From Rana temporaria (lineage: Eukaryota > Chordata > Amphibia > Anura > Ranidae), in assembly GCF_905171775.1 (NCBI RefSeq), contig NC_053489.1:589425832-589489831 (forward strand): 64,000 nt of DNA. Reading direction: 5' to 3'. The position numbers and the translations under genes were made by a program. The notes below the pieces were generated by a model, which saw only the letters and a program-made list of their open reading frames with translations, had not been told where the DNA came from and ran no database searches. Within the stretch, counting starts at the first letter, position 1; each line of letters begins with the position of its first letter. Below, one piece after another: positions 60,290 through 64,000 of the stretch.

Positions 60290-61370
60290 TCAAACTGCAG
60301 CCTGCAGCACTGCCTGCCCGAAGGCAGTATCAGTATTCCTTCTTACGTCCAACTTGTAGAATTTTGTAAACGTGTGGACAGAAGACCAGGTTGCCGCCTT
60401 GCAAACTTGAGCCATAGAGATCTGGTGGTGTGCTGCCCAGGAGGCGCCCATGGCTCTAGTAGAATGAGCCTTTAATGATACTGGAGGAGGCAACCCTTTC
60501 AAGCCGTAGGCCTGAGTGATTAATTGCTTAATCCACCTAGAAATGGTGGACTTTGCAGCTGCCTGCCCCTTCTTGGGCCCATCCGGTAGAATGAACAGCA
60601 CATCTGTCTTCCGGATCTTCTTTGTAGCTTTAAGATAGGCCTTCATGGCCCTGACAATATCCAAGGTATGCAGCAACCCTTCCTTTCTGGAAGTAGGTTT
60701 AGGGAAGAAGGATGGTAATACCAAATCCTGGTTCAAATGAAAACTGGATATGACCTTCGGAAAGGAAGGAAGGATGAGGGCGGAGAACGACCCTGTCCTT
60801 ATGAAAAACAAGATATGGTTCCTTACAGGATAAGGCTGCCAGCTCCGAAACTCTTCTTGCGGAAACTATGGCAACCAAAAATACTAACTTCCTTGTCAGT
60901 AGAACCAAAGGAATATCAGCCAACGGCTCAAACGGTTGTTTCTGTAAACTTGACAGAACAAGATTTAAATCCCACGGACAAAGCGGGGATTTAACTGGAG
61001 GTCTAATACGTAAGACCCCTTGAAGGAAGGTCTTAACCAGCGAGTGGGTGGCCAGCGGCCGCTGAAACCACACTGACAGAGCAGAAATCTGTCCTTTGAT
61101 TGTGCTTAATGCCAATCCTTTATCCACTCCTAGCTGGAGAAAACTTAATACTCTATCGATGGTAAATTTGCGAGAAAGCCATCGCTTGGACTCACACCAG
61201 CCTACATAGGCCTTCCAGACCCTGTAATAAATCACCCTAGAGACCGGTTTCCTGGCTCTGATTAGGGTAGAGATTACTTTCTGAGACAGACCTCTACCCC
61301 TGAGAATCAGGGATTCAGCTTCCAGGCCGTCAAATTTAGATGCCGTAAGGCAGGGTGGAGGATCGGACCT
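60290..61370 (-). pseudogene. DIRS-like tyrosine recombinase, one frameshift
   Basis: The N-terminal part (GLSQKVISTLIRARKPVSRV, then TIKGQISALSVWF) is read in one frame and overlaps the end of the RT frame. It includes SARRVSELAAL, carrying the first catalytic Arg. Near 60755-60785 the homology moves to another frame, where PKVISSFHLNQDLVLPSFF continues; both versions follow HKDRVVLRPHPSF. The second part has KAHSTRAMGASWA (the H-x-x-R pair), then CKAATWSS and the Tyr nucleophile in FTKFYKLDV. So R, H-R and Y are all present but split by a probable one-base indel in a T/C-rich run. The + strand over-read of the first frame further upstream is a shadow of RT and is not coding. Confidence 0.8.
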
Positions 61371-63331
61371 TGCGATAGCAGGTCTGGCCGTAGAGGAAGA
61401 GTCCAAGGGTCTCCCACTACCATCCTTAAGATTAGTGAGTACCATGCCCTTCTGGGCCATGCTGGAGCTACCAGGATGACTGGTATGTGCTCCACCCGGA
61501 TCCTGCGCAGCAGGCGGGGTAGTAACTGGAGCGGGGGAAACGCATAAAGAAGTTTGAACTGATGCCAAGGGCAAACCAACGCATCGGTTCCGCAGGCCAT
61601 CGGATCCCTTGAGCGGGACATGAACCTGTCTAGTTTCTTGTTGAGTCTCGATGCCATGATATCCACGTCCGGCACTCCCCATCTTTGGCAGAGTGCTTGA
61701 AAGACTAGTGGATGCAGAGACCATTCCCCCGGCCATAGAGTCTGGCGGCTTAAGAAGTCCGCCTGAAAGTTGTCCACTCCTGGAATGAATATTGCCGATA
61801 TGCAGGGCACATGAGCCTCTGCCCATAGAAGAATCAAGCTCACCTCTCTCTGAGCGGCTTGACTCCTGGTTCCCCCTTGGTGATTTATGTGTGCCACGGC
61901 CGTGGCATTGTCTGATTGAATTCTCACCGGGAACCCCTGCAATTTTGACGTCCAAGCCCTGAGGGCTAGTCGAGCAGCTCTGAGCTCCAAGATGTTGATG
62001 GGCAACTGCTTCTCTGGCTTTGCCCAAGTACCTTGGCGAGTGCAACCATCCAAAATTGCTCCCCAGCCCGTCAGGCTGGCGTCTGTGGTCACTATCTTCC
62101 AAGCCACTGGGCTGAAAGACCTCCCCTTCAGTAGATTCTGAGGGTCTAACCACCAACACAGACTTTGTCGGACTCTTGATGAGAGCGGCAACGGGATATC
62201 CAAGGCCTGTGGCCTTCTGCTCCATGCTGACAGGATGGCTGCCTGCAGGATGCGAGTGTGGCTCTGGGCGTATGATACCGCCTCGAATGTGGCCACCATC
62301 TTGCCTAGTAACCTCATACATAGGCGAATAGTCGGTTCTTTCTTGCTTAGAACCAGTAGGATTAATTCCTTGATGGCTTTTACCTTCCTCAGAGGTAGGA
62401 ACACTCCTTGTTGTTCTGTGTCTAATCTCATGCCGAGATATTCCAACTGCTTTGTGGGCTGGAAAGCTGACTTTTCTCGATTTAGGACCCAGCCGAACCT
62501 CTCGAGGTATTGGACCGTGAGGGCCACTGCTCGCTCCAAGCCGGGAGACGAGTGATCTATGACTAGGAGGTCGTCCAGGTATGCTAGGATCGTGACCCCT
62601 TGGATCCTTAGTTTGGCTAGGATTGGAGCTAGGACCTTCGTGAACACCCGGGGGGCCGTAGCCAACCCGAAGGGAAGCGCCACGAATTGGAAGTGACGCG
62701 AAGCCACCATGAAGCGTAGATATCTTTGATGTGGCTGATAAATTGGAACATGAAGGTAGGCATCCTTTATGTCTATGGACGCCATGAAGTCGTCCTTCTG
62801 GAGTGTGGCAGCTGCTGACCGCACGGATTCCATCCGAAATGAGCGGATCTTTAGATATGCATTTACCATCTTTAGGTCCAAAATTGGCCTGACATCTCCA
62901 TTGGATTTTGGGATGATGAATAGGTTGGAGTAGAAACCCAGCCCCTGTTCCAGGACTGGTACCTCTACTATTACTTCCTGGGAAAGTAGATGATCTAATG
63001 CCGATCTTAATGCGGCTCCCTTTTCCGGATCGTTTGGAATCCTCGACTTCTGGAAATGAGGAGGAGGAAACCTTAGGAAATCTAATTTGTAGCCTGTGGC
63101 CACGGAAGACCGTACCCACTCGTCGGGAATGCTGGCTTCCCAAATCTCTGAAAAGAGTCGCAGCCTTCCCCCCACCTTCGTGGGTGGGGGCGCCCCTTCA
63201 TAAGGTTGGCTTGGGGGCTGGTTTTGCTGGTTTGCGAAACCACTGCCTTTTGCCTCTAACAGCCTGTCCTTGTGATCTGCTGTTGAAGCCGAAGTTTGCT
63301 TTTGCAGGAGGCCGTCGATACTGCTTGGCAT
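61307..63331 (-). CDS. DIRS-like reverse transcriptase-RNase H polyprotein
   Basis: An uninterrupted 674-codon frame. Reverse transcriptase blocks in order: FIIPKSNGDVRPILDL (138-153), SIDIKDAYLHVPI (185-197), LPFGLATAPRVFTKVLAP (219-236) and the catalytic YLDD (251-254). RNase H carboxylates follow at D417 (TTDAS), E449 (ILEL), D474 (QSDNA) and D525 (NFQADFLSR). The C-terminal 135 residues (VDIMASRLN, YAFPPLQLLPR, VAPAWPRRAWY) resemble the extension that DIRS elements carry after RNase H, often described as DAM-methyltransferase-like. The element would copy its RNA and integrate through the tyrosine recombinase encoded downstream. The intact frame suggests a fairly young insertion. The true start is uncertain because the first residues overlap gag. 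Confidence 0.9.
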   Translation of the reverse strand: MPSSIDGLLQKQTSASTADHKDRLLEAKGSGFANQQNQPPSQPYEGAPPPTKVGGRLRLFSEIWEASIPDEWVRSSVATGYKLDFLRFPPPHFQKSRIPNDPEKGAALRSALDHLLSQEVIVEVPVLEQGLGFYSNLFIIPKSNGDVRPILDLKMVNAYLKIRSFRMESVRSAAATLQKDDFMASIDIKDAYLHVPIYQPHQRYLRFMVASRHFQFVALPFGLATAPRVFTKVLAPILAKLRIQGVTILAYLDDLLVIDHSSPGLERAVALTVQYLERFGWVLNREKSAFQPTKQLEYLGMRLDTEQQGVFLPLRKVKAIKELILLVLSKKEPTIRLCMRLLGKMVATFEAVSYAQSHTRILQAAILSAWSRRPQALDIPLPLSSRVRQSLCWWLDPQNLLKGRSFSPVAWKIVTTDASLTGWGAILDGCTRQGTWAKPEKQLPINILELRAARLALRAWTSKLQGFPVRIQSDNATAVAHINHQGGTRSQAAQREVSLILLWAEAHVPCISAIFIPGVDNFQADFLSRQTLWPGEWSLHPLVFQALCQRWGVPDVDIMASRLNKKLDRFMSRSRDPMACGTDALVCPWHQFKLLYAFPPLQLLPRLLRRIRVEHIPVILVAPAWPRRAWYSLILRMVVGDPWTLPLRPDLLSQGPILHPALRHLNLTAWKLNP

Positions 63332-64000
63332 TAGAGGGCCCCTGCCCAGGGGAATACTGTCGTTTAAACGCAGGTCCCTGAACCTTCTTCTTAGTTGGCA
63401 AGAGAGTACTCTTGCCGTTTGAAATGGTCTGAATGTATTTATCTAGGTCTTCTCCGAAGAGTCGTCCTCCATGGAAGGGGAACCCTACCAGGAGCTTCTT
63501 GCATGGGGGCTCAGCCTCCCAGCTTTTTAACCATAAGAGTCTTCTCATATGGATAAGGGATAACGATAAACGTGACGCTTGCTGGATAGAATCCTTGATT
63601 GCGTCTACCGTAAAACATATGGCCTTAGGGACATCCGAAAATTTTTCTGCCTGCTGGGCCGGAATAAGTTTAAGCATCTGCTTAAATTGATCCGATAATG
63701 CTTGAGCGACCCCAATCGCAGCCACAGCTGGCTGTACTACTGCCCCTGCAGTAGTGAAGGAGTTCTTAAGTAGTGCTTCCAAGCGCTTATCAACTGGATC
63801 CTTGAACACCTGTATGTTTTCTACAGGGCATGTTAACGATCTGTTAACACATGAGATGGCTGCGTCCACTGCAGGAGTAGCCCATCTTTTGGAAAAATTT
63901 TCTTCCATAGGATATAGGACAGAGAACCTTTTAGGTGGTAAGAAGATCTTATCTGGCTTGTTCCAATCTTGGAACAAAATTCCCTCTAATAGAGGATGGA
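63198..64000 (-). CDS. DIRS-like retrotransposon gag (C-terminal part, open to window edge)
   Basis: The frame is open from the right edge to a stop at 63198 and has no in-window start; the residues before 63977 (HPLLEGIL) continue it. Motifs include FQDWNKPDK, the PMEENFSKRWATPAVDAAIS segment and FKDPVDKRLEALLKNSF, then a helical region and a basic, Gln/Gly-rich tail suited to nucleic-acid binding. It overlaps the RT frame by 134 bp in another frame, as in DIRS elements. Identification rests on its place upstream of RT-RNase H and tyrosine recombinase; gag itself is poorly conserved. Confidence 0.75.
   Translation of the reverse strand, partial: HPLLEGILFQDWNKPDKIFLPPKRFSVLYPMEENFSKRWATPAVDAAISCVNRSLTCPVENIQVFKDPVDKRLEALLKNSFTTAGAVVQPAVAAIGVAQALSDQFKQMLKLIPAQQAEKFSDVPKAICFTVDAIKDSIQQASRLSLSLIHMRRLLWLKSWEAEPPCKKLLVGFPFHGGRLFGEDLDKYIQTISNGKSTLLPTKKKVQGPAFKRQYSPGQGPSNAKQYRRPPAKANFGFNSRSQGQAVRGKRQWFRKPAKPAPKPTL

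Larger units (their letters stand above)
59797..64000 (-). mobile_element. DIRS-like retrotransposon, 3' end complete, gag end outside window
   Basis: Order on the - strand: gag, RT-RNase H(-methylase-like), tyrosine recombinase, then terminal repeats at 59797-60130. There are no LTRs, integrase or protease. About 4.2 kb are visible. It lies upstream of the first visible WDR19 exon and in the same sense as WDR19, so it is presumably intronic. Tyrosine recombinase plus RT is diagnostic of the DIRS order. Confidence 0.88.

Noticed and set aside
61400..63143. Upstream part of the 814-codon frame on the - strand
   Set aside because: Only its last 200 or so residues are tyrosine recombinase; the rest is an out-of-frame shadow of RT-RNase H.
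63433..63690. + strand frames opposite DIRS gag and RT (also 60737-60994, 62235-62555)
   Set aside because: Antisense shadows of the retrotransposon genes.

Overview
The window is vertebrate nuclear DNA, most likely from a frog (anuran). Two conserved animal genes sit tail to tail with long, repeat-filled introns. The repeat load (Tc1/mariner elements with transposase, many MITEs with TTAA ends, a DIRS-type tyrosine-recombinase retrotransposon) fits an amphibian. The species is an inference from this repeat profile and was not tested by any search.

Layout. (1) Positions 1-28144, + strand: the 3' half of RFC1, the large subunit of replication factor C (the PCNA clamp loader). Fifteen exons with consistent reading phases encode 745 residues, from the BRCT domain through the AAA+ ATPase core to the lysine-rich C terminus; the 5' exons lie before the window. 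(2) About 28.1-33.1 kb: intergenic DNA made of repeats, including a decayed DIRS gag remnant. (3) About 33.1 kb to beyond 57.3 kb, - strand: the 3' half of WDR19 (IFT144, an intraflagellar transport complex A subunit). Fifteen exons encode the last 538 residues: the TPR-like solenoid and a C-terminal domain with four CxxC pairs. The 5' exons lie beyond the right edge. (4) 59.8-64.0 kb: a DIRS-like retrotransposon on the - strand, in the same sense as WDR19 and presumably inside one of its introns. It has gag, RT-RNase H and a frameshifted tyrosine recombinase; its gag end runs off the window.

The non-coding DNA is dominated by transposable elements. There are three different Tc1/mariner elements (5.0-6.6, 6.7-8.1, 33.4-34.8 kb), hAT-type MITEs with 8-bp target duplications (12.06-12.81 kb; 33.82-33.96 kb nested inside a Tc1), GGCCC-ended elements with 3-bp duplications (26.6, 40.0 kb), and two large groups of TTAA-flanked elements. 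One group starts TTAA-AAG (T2/Kolobok-like); the other starts TTAA-CCACTT. These TTAA elements repeatedly abut and share one TTAA. Several minisatellites (periods 22, 23 and 31 bp and a C-rich array) and (AT)n tracts are also present.

The most unusual structures are a 161-bp, three-copy palindromic array at 15.88-16.37 kb, whose module resembles the terminal repeats of the DIRS element at 59.8-60.1 kb and a single copy at 31.5 kb, and the TTAA daisy-chains. Gene calls rest on protein similarity recognised by eye plus splice-site and phase consistency. Repeat family names are inferences from termini and duplications.
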